A DNA stretch of 6,685 nt from assembly GCA_946480995.1 (NCBI GenBank), contig CAMLMF010000143.1:1-6685 (forward strand). The letters are read 5' to 3'. Shown here one piece after another: positions 1-5,652 of this stretch. The stretch is from an uncultured Bdellovibrio sp. (GTDB taxonomy: Bacteria; Bdellovibrionota; Bdellovibrionia; Bdellovibrionales; Bdellovibrionaceae). The notes under the pieces were generated by a model that was not told the origin of the DNA, did no database searches, and saw only the letters and a list, made by a program, of their open reading frames with translations. The stretch's first letter is position 1. Each line of letters opens with the position of its first letter. Position numbers and translations under genes: made by a program.

Positions 1-252
1 GCTTTAAGACTTGCGCAAATCCTGCGCTTGGGACTTCACCAAAAAGGCTACAAACTTCTAAATCCCTTTGGTTTAAAAGCTGTGTCCCCGATGGTAAACT
101 TCGTACCGACACAGGAAAAAAGTCTGACGGATATCACAGAAACGCTATCGCAGAACAAGATAAACTTCGCGTTGCGCGGCGGTGGTATTCGTTTGTCTCC
201 GCACGCTTTTAATACGGAGTCAGAAATTGCGACTGTTTTAAGTTTGCTATAG
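1..252 (+). CDS. Class V aminotransferase / cysteine-desulfurase-like protein, C-terminal part (5' end outside window)
   Basis: The frame is open from the first base and ends with TAG at 250-252, so about 83 C-terminal residues are visible. The end reads like the small domain of fold-type I class V PLP enzymes: a region giving LRGGGIRLSPHAFNT followed by an acidic helix and a hydrophobic finish. In this family the pattern R-x3-G-x-[IV]-R-[VL]-S-x-H-x-[FY]-N-[TN] near the C-terminus is characteristic, and the Arg before the Ser often contacts the substrate carboxylate. The PLP lysine and the rest of the catalytic domain are not in the window, so transaminase, kynureninase-like and desulfurase-like activities cannot be told apart. 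The gene converges on the DJ-1-like gene, with 29 nt between the stop codons and no convincing terminator hairpin in between. Confidence 0.75.
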   Translation, partial: ALRLAQILRLGLHQKGYKLLNPFGLKAVSPMVNFVPTQEKSLTDITETLSQNKINFALRGGGIRLSPHAFNTESEIATVLSLL

Positions 253-281
253 GAAACGATGTTAAAAGAGCTTTTCTTCGT

Positions 282-875
282 CTATGACCAAAAATCTGCT
301 GGCGGCTTGGTGCCGTATTTGAACATCGCAAACCAGTGTTTTCGTTTTTCTTCCGAGTGGATATCTAAGGCGCGCATAATTTCTAAAGTAAATTCGAGCG
401 GACCAATGCCTGTAGCGGTGATTAGATTTCTGTCTTGCACAGCAAGTTGATTTAAATAATTTTTCTCGCCTTTGTACGACGGATTTATCTTTTTTAAGAA
501 CTCTAAATCATTGCTGGTGTGCTTGTGATTATCTAAAAGTCCAACACGTCCCAAAGCCACCGTCGCAGCACAAATAGCAGCAAGCAACGTTCCTTGATTC
601 AAAAGTTGTCCAGTAAGAGCTAAAACTTTTTGGTTCTTTGCTGGATCAACCCACCCGTCACTTCCAATTAAAACCAGACCTTGGATATCACTGATCGCAA
701 CATCGTCTAACGCGGCATCAGGGGTCACTTTTAATCCGCCAATGGATGTCACAGGTTTGCCAGATTCAGAAACTGTGATGAACGGTCTTTTATTTTCGAC
801 AAGCTCAGGCATCAAGTAAGCGCCTTCCCAGTCTGCGAAACCTTCAGGTAAATAGATCACTAGTTTTTTAGACAT
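282..875 (-). CDS. DJ-1/PfpI family protein (class I glutamine-amidotransferase-like fold)
   Basis: The 197-residue protein has the usual length of a single-domain DJ-1/PfpI member. It begins with a beta strand (KLVIYLPEGFADWEGAYLM) carrying the conserved acidic residue E17. It has the nucleophile-elbow sequence AAICAATVALGRVGLLD with Cys102 as the reactive cysteine, then a His-Thr pair (H119-T120) and the family C-terminal strand-helix NLITATGIGPLEFTLEIM. Members act as cytoplasmic chaperones, glyoxalase-like or deglycase-like enzymes, proteases or amidase-like enzymes; the sequence does not single one out. The ATG at 875 is preceded by a good Shine-Dalgarno GGAGG (881-885) with a 5-nt spacer. 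The upstream acetyltransferase ends only 25 nt away on the same strand, so co-transcription is likely. Family assignment is firm; the substrate is unknown. Confidence 0.88.
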   Translation of the reverse strand: MSKKLVIYLPEGFADWEGAYLMPELVENKRPFITVSESGKPVTSIGGLKVTPDAALDDVAISDIQGLVLIGSDGWVDPAKNQKVLALTGQLLNQGTLLAAICAATVALGRVGLLDNHKHTSNDLEFLKKINPSYKGEKNYLNQLAVQDRNLITATGIGPLEFTLEIMRALDIHSEEKRKHWFAMFKYGTKPPADFWS

Positions 876-900
876 TCGTGCCTCCGGGAATTTTAGAATT

Positions 901-1458
901 TCACTTCTTCAAATAGTCTTCTTTTAAAAACCCATAGACCACAAGATCGACAAACTTACCGTTCTTGAGGACTTCTTGCTTCGTCAGGCCTTCTTTTTCC
1001 ATACCGATTTTTTGCATGATCCGACCAGAACCCGGATTATCATACATATGGCGAGCAGTGATTTTATTAAGATTTAAAACTTTAAACGCAAACTCGGTCA
1101 CTTTTATTGCGGCTTCAGTGCCAATTCCCTGATTCCAAAAATCTGCACCAATCCAGTACCCAAGTTCTGCACGTCGATGGTTTTTATTGATGGCAAGACT
1201 TATACAACCAACAAGCCTGTTATCCTTTAAAGACTCAATGGCCCATTGCAAGGCAAGACCTTTTTCAGCGTCTGCATTGTGGGAACTGATCCAAGCTTCA
1301 GCTGCTCCATCGAGATAAGGATGCGGGATTGTTAACGTAGTTGCAGCCACGCGAGGATCGCCCGCTTGGCGCTGGACTTCTTTTGCGTCAGATAAAATAA
1401 AAGGGCGCAGTTTGAATTTACTTGTTTGTAGAACAGGAGCTGAACTGAGTGGACTCAT
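901..1458 (-). CDS. GNAT family N-acetyltransferase, RimJ/RimL type
   Basis: The protein (185 residues from the preferred start) resembles the RimJ/RimL-like branch of GNAT enzymes, which transfer acetyl from acetyl-CoA to protein N-termini or small amines. Numbering from the upstream ATG at 1464, an N-terminal LRPF segment (19-22) opens the fold. The strand AELGYWIG (99-106) precedes the acetyl-CoA pyrophosphate loop NQGIGTEA (111-118), which fits Q-x-x-G-x-[GA] only loosely. The segment from N143 to M155 (N-P-G-S-G-R-I-M-Q-K-I-G-M) is the typical NxxSxRxxxKxGF helix. Two ATGs are available. The upstream one (1464) directly abuts the AAGGG Shine-Dalgarno with no spacer, whereas the ATG at 1458 lies 6 nt from it, so the second is preferred. 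It probably forms an operon with the DJ-1 gene 25 nt downstream. The substrate cannot be named. Confidence 0.86.
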   Translation of the reverse strand: MSPLSSAPVLQTSKFKLRPFILSDAKEVQRQAGDPRVAATTLTIPHPYLDGAAEAWISSHNADAEKGLALQWAIESLKDNRLVGCISLAINKNHRRAELGYWIGADFWNQGIGTEAAIKVTEFAFKVLNLNKITARHMYDNPGSGRIMQKIGMEKEGLTKQEVLKNGKFVDLVVYGFLKEDYLKK

Positions 1459-1519
1459 AGACATCCCTTAAAAAGTTAATAGGATCTCATCATGGGCCTT
1501 GGGGGATGTAAAACGCTAA

Positions 1520-1535
1520 CGCCTGCGGTCAGGTG
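1520..1535 (-). other. Small stem-loop overlapping the stop codon of the cytoplasmic TPR-like gene
   Basis: A 6-bp stem (1520-1525 with 1530-1535, one G-U pair) and a 4-nt loop span the TGA of the TPR-like gene. On the minus strand it is followed by a broken T-rich stretch (TTAGCGTTTT) rather than a clean U-tract. It may weakly attenuate read-through into the acetyltransferase gene. It is too short to call a terminator. Confidence 0.25.
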
Positions 1536-2137
1536 GACGAGGGAAATGAAAGACGCGTTTTTGTTACTTGAATCGCCAGAAGTGTTGAATCGATCTGATC
1601 TTGGGGGGATTTTTTATGCTGGCGAATAATTAAAGTCTCTTCAAACAAGATCAAAGCCTCAGAGTATTTATTTTGATCAAAAAGATTCTTGCCCGCGTGT
1701 TGAAGGGCGAAGTCTAGGTACTCTTCCGCATCTCTGTTTGATCTGCAGATTTGCAGGACTTCTTTAAAAATTTCACCGCTGCCTTTAAAATCTTTTTTCC
1801 ATTGCAGCACATGACCCAAGCGAATCTTTTGCACGACTTCCATTTGGATACCAAGACGATGGCTCCGCACCAGTCGCAAAGCCTCTGTCAGTTTTTCTTC
1901 GGCTGAGTTTAGCAGCAATAATGTTCTGAAATGCACCCCAAGGGGGCCTAATATTCGAACTCGAGCACGTGGATTGGTGACTGTTTTAAGGGATTCTTCT
2001 AGCTCGACCGTGTAAGCTTTCAGACCTTCTGGATCTTTAGGAACGTCCCGTAAATTTTCGTCGAAGTAATACTCGCTTCTGCTATCCATAAAGCAAATGT
2101 CGATCGCTGGGGTTTTCTTGTCAAACTTTCGCGGCAC
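1529..2137 (-). CDS. Cytoplasmic tetratricopeptide-repeat-like protein
   Basis: There is no signal peptide or membrane segment. The body is a run of helix pairs with TPR spacing: roughly 62-93 (A-E-E-K-L-T-E-A-L-R-L), 102-133 (LGHVLQWKKDFKGSGEIFKEVLQI) and 142-173 (ALQHAGKNLFDQNKYSEALILFEETLIIR). TPR proteins are protein-protein scaffolds; no partner is indicated. The pattern FALQHxGK...Y.EAL.LFE..L.IR recalls a widespread family of small uncharacterised bacterial TPR proteins. The longest frame uses GTG at 2137 with an in-frame TAA immediately upstream and no Shine-Dalgarno. ATG at 2089 (residue 17) is an alternative start, also without a Shine-Dalgarno, but placed where a leaderless transcript could begin (see the promoter entry). 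The GNAT gene follows on the same strand after a 64-70 nt gap. Confidence 0.72.
   Translation of the reverse strand: MPRKFDKKTPAIDICFMDSRSEYYFDENLRDVPKDPEGLKAYTVELEESLKTVTNPRARVRILGPLGVHFRTLLLLNSAEEKLTEALRLVRSHRLGIQMEVVQKIRLGHVLQWKKDFKGSGEIFKEVLQICRSNRDAEEYLDFALQHAGKNLFDQNKYSEALILFEETLIIRQHKKSPQDQIDSTLLAIQVTKTRLSFPSST
2096..2124 (-). promoter_or_regulatory. Possible sigma-70 promoter inside the 5' end of the TPR-like ORF
   Basis: On the minus strand a perfect TTGACA (2124-2119) is followed by 17 nt and a poor -10, GACATT (2101-2096, 3/6 matches). The expected transcription start falls about 7 nt further on, at the ATG of residue 17 (2089). If real, translation would be leaderless. The weak -10 keeps confidence low. 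Confidence 0.25.
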
Positions 2138-2149
2138 TTAACACAACTG

Positions 2150-2184
2150 CAAAATAAAAAACCCATACCTTTTGGGGTATGGGT
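2150..2184 (-). terminator. Rho-independent terminator of the small secreted protein gene
   Basis: A 9-bp perfect stem (ACCCATACC at 2161-2169 pairing with GGTATGGGT at 2176-2184) has a 6-nt loop. Read on the minus strand it is followed directly by TTTTTTATTTT (2160-2150). This is a textbook intrinsic terminator, 28 nt beyond the stop codon of the secreted-protein gene. It isolates that gene from the TPR-like gene, whose longest frame starts only 13 nt past the U-tract. Confidence 0.9.
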
Positions 2185-2188
2185 CTTA

Positions 2189-2205
2189 AGTTATACGCTA
2201 TAACT
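2189..2205. repeat. 17-nt perfect inverted repeat (7-bp arms, 3-nt loop) in the 3' UTR
   Basis: AGTTATA (2189-2195) pairs with TATAACT (2199-2205) around CGC. It sits between the stop codon of the secreted-protein gene and its terminator hairpin, so the mRNA would end in two consecutive hairpins. It could be an RNA-stabilising stem or a DNA-binding site; nothing here decides. Confidence 0.5.
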
Positions 2206-2212
2206 GTATTGA

Positions 2213-2572
2213 CTAGCGAACTTCAGCGCAAGAAGACTCGCCTAAGTATGTTTCCTGACCTGTAGTACGAACATGACTTAAAGCCGCAGTTCCTTGGGTT
2301 TCATTGTAAAAAGCTTTAAAAGTGCCGGCGCCATTACCTGTAAATGGACCGCTAAGACGATATACTTTTTGCGGAACAAAGGTTTCTAAAAAGCCCACGC
2401 TGTCCAATTTCAATTCTGAACGCGTACCGATCGTATCTACAACTGCAGTCTTTGTGTCCATATAAAGTTCTAATTGATAGTGCGCGATATTTCCTAGGAA
2501 GTTAGCGCAAACAACTGTTTTAGCCATGGCCTGAGACGACCCAAGTACACCTAACAATAAAAGCATTTTCAT
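2213..2572 (-). CDS. Small Sec-exported protein of unknown function (two cysteines)
   Basis: The 119-residue product starts with a compact Sec signal peptide: one Lys, a Leu-rich core (MLLLLGVLG) and a probable signal-peptidase I site after A-M-A, residues 15-17. The mature part is about 102 residues with alternating polar and hydrophobic strand-like segments, and its only cysteines are C22 and C115, near the two ends. This suggests a small beta-rich periplasmic domain closed by a disulfide. No lipobox is present, so it should be soluble in the periplasm or secreted. The ATG at 2572 is supported by a Shine-Dalgarno TAGGAGAA (2577-2584). The gene appears monocistronic: a strong terminator follows it and 140 nt separate it from the upstream Nudix gene. 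I do not recognise a family. Confidence 0.8.
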   Translation of the reverse strand: MKMLLLLGVLGSSQAMAKTVVCANFLGNIAHYQLELYMDTKTAVVDTIGTRSELKLDSVGFLETFVPQKVYRLSGPFTGNGAGTFKAFYNETQGTAALSHVRTTGQETYLGESSCAEVR

Positions 2573-2712
2573 AAAATTCTCCTAGAATTTATTTCGTTTT
2601 AATTTTGTGAATCGGTTTTTAACACACAACTTTAAAACGCTTTGTTAGGATTGAAATTTAGGAAAAAATATAAGTATGTTAAAACCTTCGACAGTGGTGG
2701 GACCGCCAGGCC

Positions 2713-3654
2713 CTAGTGCCCATCCGAATCTAAACCGAGTTCTTTAAGGGCTCCAACTAAGGCCTCTTTCTTCCACTCTACCGTATGGGAAGCGACTTCA
2801 TCACATGGAACCCACTTGAATTTTGCAAATTCCTCTGTGGGGGTTAGCGTGGAAATATCAAGATCACTGCCATCAAGAACAAAGTAAATGTGTTCTTGTC
2901 CTAAAAACTTGGTGTCTTTAAATAGTCCCGAAGGCCAGTCGTATGGAATATACTCTTTTGTCTGACTTAAGATTAGTGGCAATGAAATGCCGATCTCTTC
3001 ATGCAGTTCACGTTCTAGGGTTTCAATGATGGTTTCATCATTTTCCGATCCCCCTTGGGGAATTTGCCATTGTCCGGATTGCTTTGCGCGCTCTCCGAGC
3101 AAAATCTGCTGTCTATCTTTGGATAAGATAATAATCGCGACTCCACGACGGTATTTAGGAACGTTGGCAATGGATCTGTCCATTTTAAAGCATTCAACTT
3201 TAACTCCACCCATCGTGATATAAAGAACGTCGCCGCTTTGTTGAAATCCACGACTTTGATAAAAAGCCTTTGCTGTTTTTGTTGCATAAAGTGTTACTTT
3301 ATCAAAACCACGACGTTTGCATTCATGCAGAATTAAAGCGACAAGAGCTTTACCCAAACCTTTACCAACAACTTCTGGTACGAAATACAGACCGGCGATT
3401 TCAGCTTCAATCTCTGTCGTGATTTTTAAATGTCCAAAGCCATAGACATTGTCCTGATCGTCAGCAACAACCCAGACATGATCACGGTCTATGGTGTCGC
3501 ACCAACGCTGCTCTTGAAAGTCTCGTCCCGACCAAGCAGATATTTGTTCGGGCGTATAATCCTTGGAGCACACCTCTCGAATCGAACGTCGGTGAGCTGC
3601 AATGATCTTGGTAGCGTCTTGATGCTGGGCTTTACGAATTTTAAGGTTCATCAT
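2713..3654 (-). CDS. GNAT acetyltransferase fused to RppH/Ap4A-hydrolase-like Nudix hydrolase
   Basis: This is a 313-residue two-domain protein. Residues ~4-160 are a GNAT domain. It opens with LKIRKAQHQDATKIIAAHRRSI, has the acetyl-CoA loop V-V-G-K-G-L-G-K-A (95-103, with Val where the usual Gln/Arg sits), and ends with FYQSRGF, in which Y132 is the likely general acid. Residues ~166-308 are a Nudix domain with an exact Nudix box: G201-x5-E207-x7-R215-E-L-H-E-E-I-G-I223. The preceding WQIPQGG, the YIPYDWP segment and E275 before FxKFxWV are hallmarks of the RppH/dinucleoside-polyphosphate hydrolase branch, which removes pyrophosphate from 5'-triphosphorylated RNA or cleaves ApnA. Both active sites look intact. 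Two adjacent ATGs (3654, 3651) are possible; neither has a clear Shine-Dalgarno. The protein is cytoplasmic. Which of RNA or nucleotide is its substrate, and what is acetylated, cannot be read from sequence. Confidence 0.9.
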   Translation of the reverse strand: MMNLKIRKAQHQDATKIIAAHRRSIREVCSKDYTPEQISAWSGRDFQEQRWCDTIDRDHVWVVADDQDNVYGFGHLKITTEIEAEIAGLYFVPEVVGKGLGKALVALILHECKRRGFDKVTLYATKTAKAFYQSRGFQQSGDVLYITMGGVKVECFKMDRSIANVPKYRRGVAIIILSKDRQQILLGERAKQSGQWQIPQGGSENDETIIETLERELHEEIGISLPLILSQTKEYIPYDWPSGLFKDTKFLGQEHIYFVLDGSDLDISTLTPTEEFAKFKWVPCDEVASHTVEWKKEALVGALKELGLDSDGH

Positions 3655-3693
3655 CCAAGCATCGGGGGATTTTTTAATAAGAGCAACGACATC

Positions 3694-3740
3694 TTTTATT
3701 TGCGGGTAATTTCACTAATGCGGGCCTCAATAAAACCCAC
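3694..3740 (-). repeat. 47-bp direct repeat, copy 1 (downstream of MCP gene)
   Basis: It matches 5653-5699 at 45 of 47 positions, in the same orientation, at an offset of 1,959 bp. Mismatches are at 3720 (silent, Arg codon) and 3736 (Asp to Gly codon). It carries the same C-terminal reading frame and TAA stop as the membrane-anchored TPR gene but lacks the rest of that gene. The similarity stops sharply at 3740/5699. On the other side it may continue weakly for a few bases with a 4-nt gap. Confidence 0.95.
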
Positions 3741-3788
3741 TCGAAATCCCAAACTCGTCACATCCATAGAGCTAGCAGGGGAGAACAT
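3696..3788 (-). CDS. 30-codon ORF ending in a duplicated C-terminal tail (small protein or gene remnant)
   Basis: An ATG at 3788 opens a 30-residue frame, MFSPASSMDVTSLGFR followed by VGFIEARISEITRK, ending at TAA 3696. A plausible Shine-Dalgarno GGGGAG (3796-3801) lies 7 nt upstream. The last 14 residues equal the C-terminus of the membrane-anchored TPR protein except for Asp to Gly. The first 16 residues have no counterpart there. The frame is also in register with the MCP: it continues from the MCP TAG with no other stop, so read-through would add 37 residues to the receptor. It is most simply a recombination remnant; translation is possible but unproven. The GNAT-Nudix ATG lies 41 nt downstream. 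Confidence 0.4.
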   Translation of the reverse strand: MFSPASSMDVTSLGFRVGFIEARISEITRK

Positions 3789-3802
3789 CTCATCACTCCC
3801 CT
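3777..3802 (-). promoter_or_regulatory. Stem-loop just after the MCP stop, covering the small ORF's Shine-Dalgarno and start codon
   Basis: A perfect 7-bp stem (AGGGGAG 3777-3783 with CTCCCCT 3796-3802) encloses a 12-nt loop. In the minus-strand transcript the 5' arm contains the GGGGAG Shine-Dalgarno of the small ORF and the loop holds its ATG. It begins 8 nt after the MCP stop codon. No U-tract follows in either direction, so it is not a canonical intrinsic terminator; it may stabilise the MCP mRNA 3' end or mask the small ORF's ribosome binding site. Confidence 0.45.
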
Positions 3803-3809
3803 CTTTACC

Positions 3810-5411
3810 CTAAAAGCCTGCGACATTCCCGACCTTGCGGTCTTCGTTTCCTAGATCTTCATCAAAAGGAATAGCGGGCTTGGAATCTTTCTTTGAAACA
3901 ATCGGGTTCACTGTAGGTTTATGCACTGGCTTAGAATAAACCAAAGGAGCTTTTCTTTGCGAAGTGATTTCAACCTTTTTTCCATAAATAACATCGCGAA
4001 GTTCTTGAACTGTGCCCGCTAAAGATTCCCCTTGTTGGGCCATTTCTTCAGAGGATGCAGAGACCTCTTCTGAGGAAGCCGCGTTACCTTGAGTTGCTTG
4101 ATCTAAAGCATTCATGGCCCGAGATATTTGTTCAAGACCATGAAGCTGCTGTTCGCTGCCATTAGAGATCTCAGTATTTAAATCCGCCACCTTTTTCACA
4201 GAGCTTAAAATTTCTTTTAAGGCATTGCCGCTGGTATTTGCGATCTTAGCACCATTTAAACTTTTATCGACATTGGCCTTGATCAAAGAAGAGATATCTT
4301 TCGCTGCCGTGGCGCTTCTTTGCGCAAGGGTTCTAACAGCATCTGCAACCACAGCAAAACCTTTCCCTTGCTCTCCAGCTCTTGCTGCTTCTACGGCTGC
4401 ATTAAGAGCTAAAAGGTTCGTCTGGAATGCAATATCATCGATCACGTTAATGATGTCTTCAATCTGCTTTGAGCCCGCGGCCATTTCAGACATCGATGCA
4501 ATAAGTTTTGAAATCTCGACTTCACCAACCTCTGCTGATTCTTTGGATTTCTGCGAAAGGATATTGGCTTCTTTTGCATGGTTCGTATTTAATTTAACCA
4601 TACTGGTAAGCTCCTCTAAAGAAGCCACGGTTTCTTCTAAGGAGGCTGCCGCTTCCGTCGATGCCGTAGATAGCTGCGTACTAGCTGCAGACATTTGATT
4701 TGCACCAGTTCTGGTTACTTCAGCTGAGCTAGAAATAGAATCCGCAATTCCTCGGAGCGTTCGCGATAGAGATTCAGAGAATATAAAGCCCATCGCAGCG
4801 CCCAATAAAGCGCCGCAAGCTATCCAAATCAGGGTCATAGTTTCGCTAGACGCAGCCGTGCTTGCTGCCTCGGCCGTTTCAAGCTTGATTTCTTGGTCAT
4901 GGAACTCTAATAAGTTCTTTGTGGCTTCCATGAAGGCACCTGCCGTTTTAGGGCAATCACCAAAAAAGATCTCAATCATTTTTTGCTTATCTTCGGCCGA
5001 CCCCTTGTGTAAAGCTAAAACACGGCCGCCAACCGCAACGAAGTCTTCCCACGTTTTGGTTTGTTTGTCATAAAGGTCCTTTTGGCCTGGCGTGAAACCT
5101 AAAGCTTCATAGGCTTTTTTCTCTTCCGCAATCTTACCAAGATCCTCGAGTACCTTTTTTTCGATGCGTTCGACTTCATCCGCCGGCACTCCGGGCAAAC
5201 CAAGATTGCGCAGATTCATACGAATTGCCAAAAAGTATTCATACGACTTATTAATGTGGTATTGCTTTGGCAGCGTGGTATTTACAAGTGAAGAGTACAT
5301 CTCTGTGATTTTATGACTTGATAGATAGTCTTTGCCGCCGATCGCAACAATCACCGTTATAAAGAACCCGCACAACAACACCAATTTCATTTTCAATGTC
5401 AGACGTTTCAC
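3810..5411 (-). CDS. Methyl-accepting chemotaxis protein (transmembrane chemoreceptor)
   Basis: This is a 533-residue inner-membrane receptor that would control the CheA kinase through CheW. TM1 lies at about 8-26; a mostly helical periplasmic sensor of ~165 residues follows (27-191, four-helix-bundle type by pattern, one Cys at 153); TM2 is at about 192-212. The cytoplasmic part holds paired-glutamate methylation-type sites (E259-E260, E266-E267; E448-E449, E455-E456) and the conserved hairpin tip [27 protein letters not shown] (326-352). A Lys/Pro-rich tail ends in [20 protein letters not shown], and the enteric NWETF tether is absent. Little or no HAMP domain fits between TM2 and the signalling helix. 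The start is GTG (5409-5411), supported by AAGGGA about 7 nt upstream. A sigma-28-type promoter lies 52-78 nt upstream. The gene is bracketed by the 47-bp direct repeats. The ligand is unknown. Confidence 0.95.
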   Translation of the reverse strand: MKRLTLKMKLVLLCGFFITVIVAIGGKDYLSSHKITEMYSSLVNTTLPKQYHINKSYEYFLAIRMNLRNLGLPGVPADEVERIEKKVLEDLGKIAEEKKAYEALGFTPGQKDLYDKQTKTWEDFVAVGGRVLALHKGSAEDKQKMIEIFFGDCPKTAGAFMEATKNLLEFHDQEIKLETAEAASTAASSETMTLIWIACGALLGAAMGFIFSESLSRTLRGIADSISSSAEVTRTGANQMSAASTQLSTASTEAAASLEETVASLEELTSMVKLNTNHAKEANILSQKSKESAEVGEVEISKLIASMSEMAAGSKQIEDIINVIDDIAFQTNLLALNAAVEAARAGEQGKGFAVVADAVRTLAQRSATAAKDISSLIKANVDKSLNGAKIANTSGNALKEILSSVKKVADLNTEISNGSEQQLHGLEQISRAMNALDQATQGNAASSEEVSASSEEMAQQGESLAGTVQELRDVIYGKKVEITSQRKAPLVYSKPVHKPTVNPIVSKKDSKPAIPFDEDLGNEDRKVGNVAGF

Positions 5412-5462
5412 AGTCTCTTCCCTTCACACAAATAAGCGCACTGCACCACTCACATATGAGAA

Positions 5463-5489
5463 ATATCGGGAATTGATTGTGTTAGCTTA
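5463..5489 (-). promoter_or_regulatory. Sigma-28 (FliA)-type promoter of the MCP gene
   Basis: Reading the minus strand, TAAG (5489-5486) is followed by 15 nt and CCCGATAT (5470-5463). The enterobacterial sigma-28 consensus is TAAA-N15-GCCGATAA, so the spacing is exact, with 3/4 and 6/8 base matches. The position gives a leader of about 45 nt before the GTG start. Flagellar and chemotaxis genes are classic sigma-28 targets, so the context agrees with the call. Confidence 0.65.
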
Positions 5490-5515
5490 ATACGCCTTTT
5501 CATTACAAAAAAAAT

Positions 5516-5537
5516 GTATATACGTGAATTTATTCAC
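5516..5537. promoter_or_regulatory. Adjacent palindromes upstream of the MCP promoter (operator-like)
   Basis: GTATATAC (5516-5523, perfect 8-bp palindrome) abuts GTGAAT-TT-ATTCAC (5524-5537, 6-bp arms around 2 bp). The pair lies 27-48 bp upstream of the MCP -35 element. This arrangement fits a dimeric regulator site, but I cannot name the protein. Confidence 0.35.
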
Positions 5538-5652
5538 ATTAACTTTTCCATGAACGTCAAACTTATCAAGAAAAGCGGACAAGGACACTTCGCGCCTCGA
5601 CGAAATATTTGGCTGTTCTATTACAAGAAGTTCATGCCCGCGATGATCTTAA

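Larger units (their letters stand above)
5412..5652. other. Intergenic region between the membrane-anchored TPR gene and the MCP gene
   Basis: Apart from the sigma-28 promoter and the inverted repeats near 5516-5537, I see no convincing gene on either strand and no intrinsic terminator for the TPR gene. The overlapping plus-strand open frame has no Shine-Dalgarno and a composition unlike the neighbouring proteins. This segment lies wholly inside the repeat-bounded interval, so it would travel with the MCP if that unit is mobile. Confidence 0.6.

Noticed and set aside
253..281. A/T hairpin (AAAAG-AG-CTTTT) as a bidirectional terminator between the aminotransferase and DJ-1 genes
   Set aside because: The loop would be only 2 nt and the stem is nearly all A-T, so it is not a credible terminator.
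2690..2712. G+C-rich sequence after the GNAT-Nudix stop as a terminator
   Set aside because: Only short imperfect stems (about 4 bp) can form and no U-tract follows directly.
3015..3287. 90-codon - strand frame within the GNAT-Nudix gene
   Set aside because: It is a shifted frame over well-conserved GNAT and Nudix motifs; there is no sign that the fusion itself is frameshifted.
3430..3813. 127-codon + strand open frame spanning the GNAT-Nudix 5' end and the gap
   Set aside because: It overlaps conserved GNAT coding sequence on the other strand, has no ribosome binding site and no recognisable domain.
4225..4698. 157-codon open frame on the + strand inside the MCP gene
   Set aside because: It is antisense to the conserved signalling domain. 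Its Ala/Ser/Leu-rich make-up is what the complement of a coiled-coil gene gives, and it has no Shine-Dalgarno.
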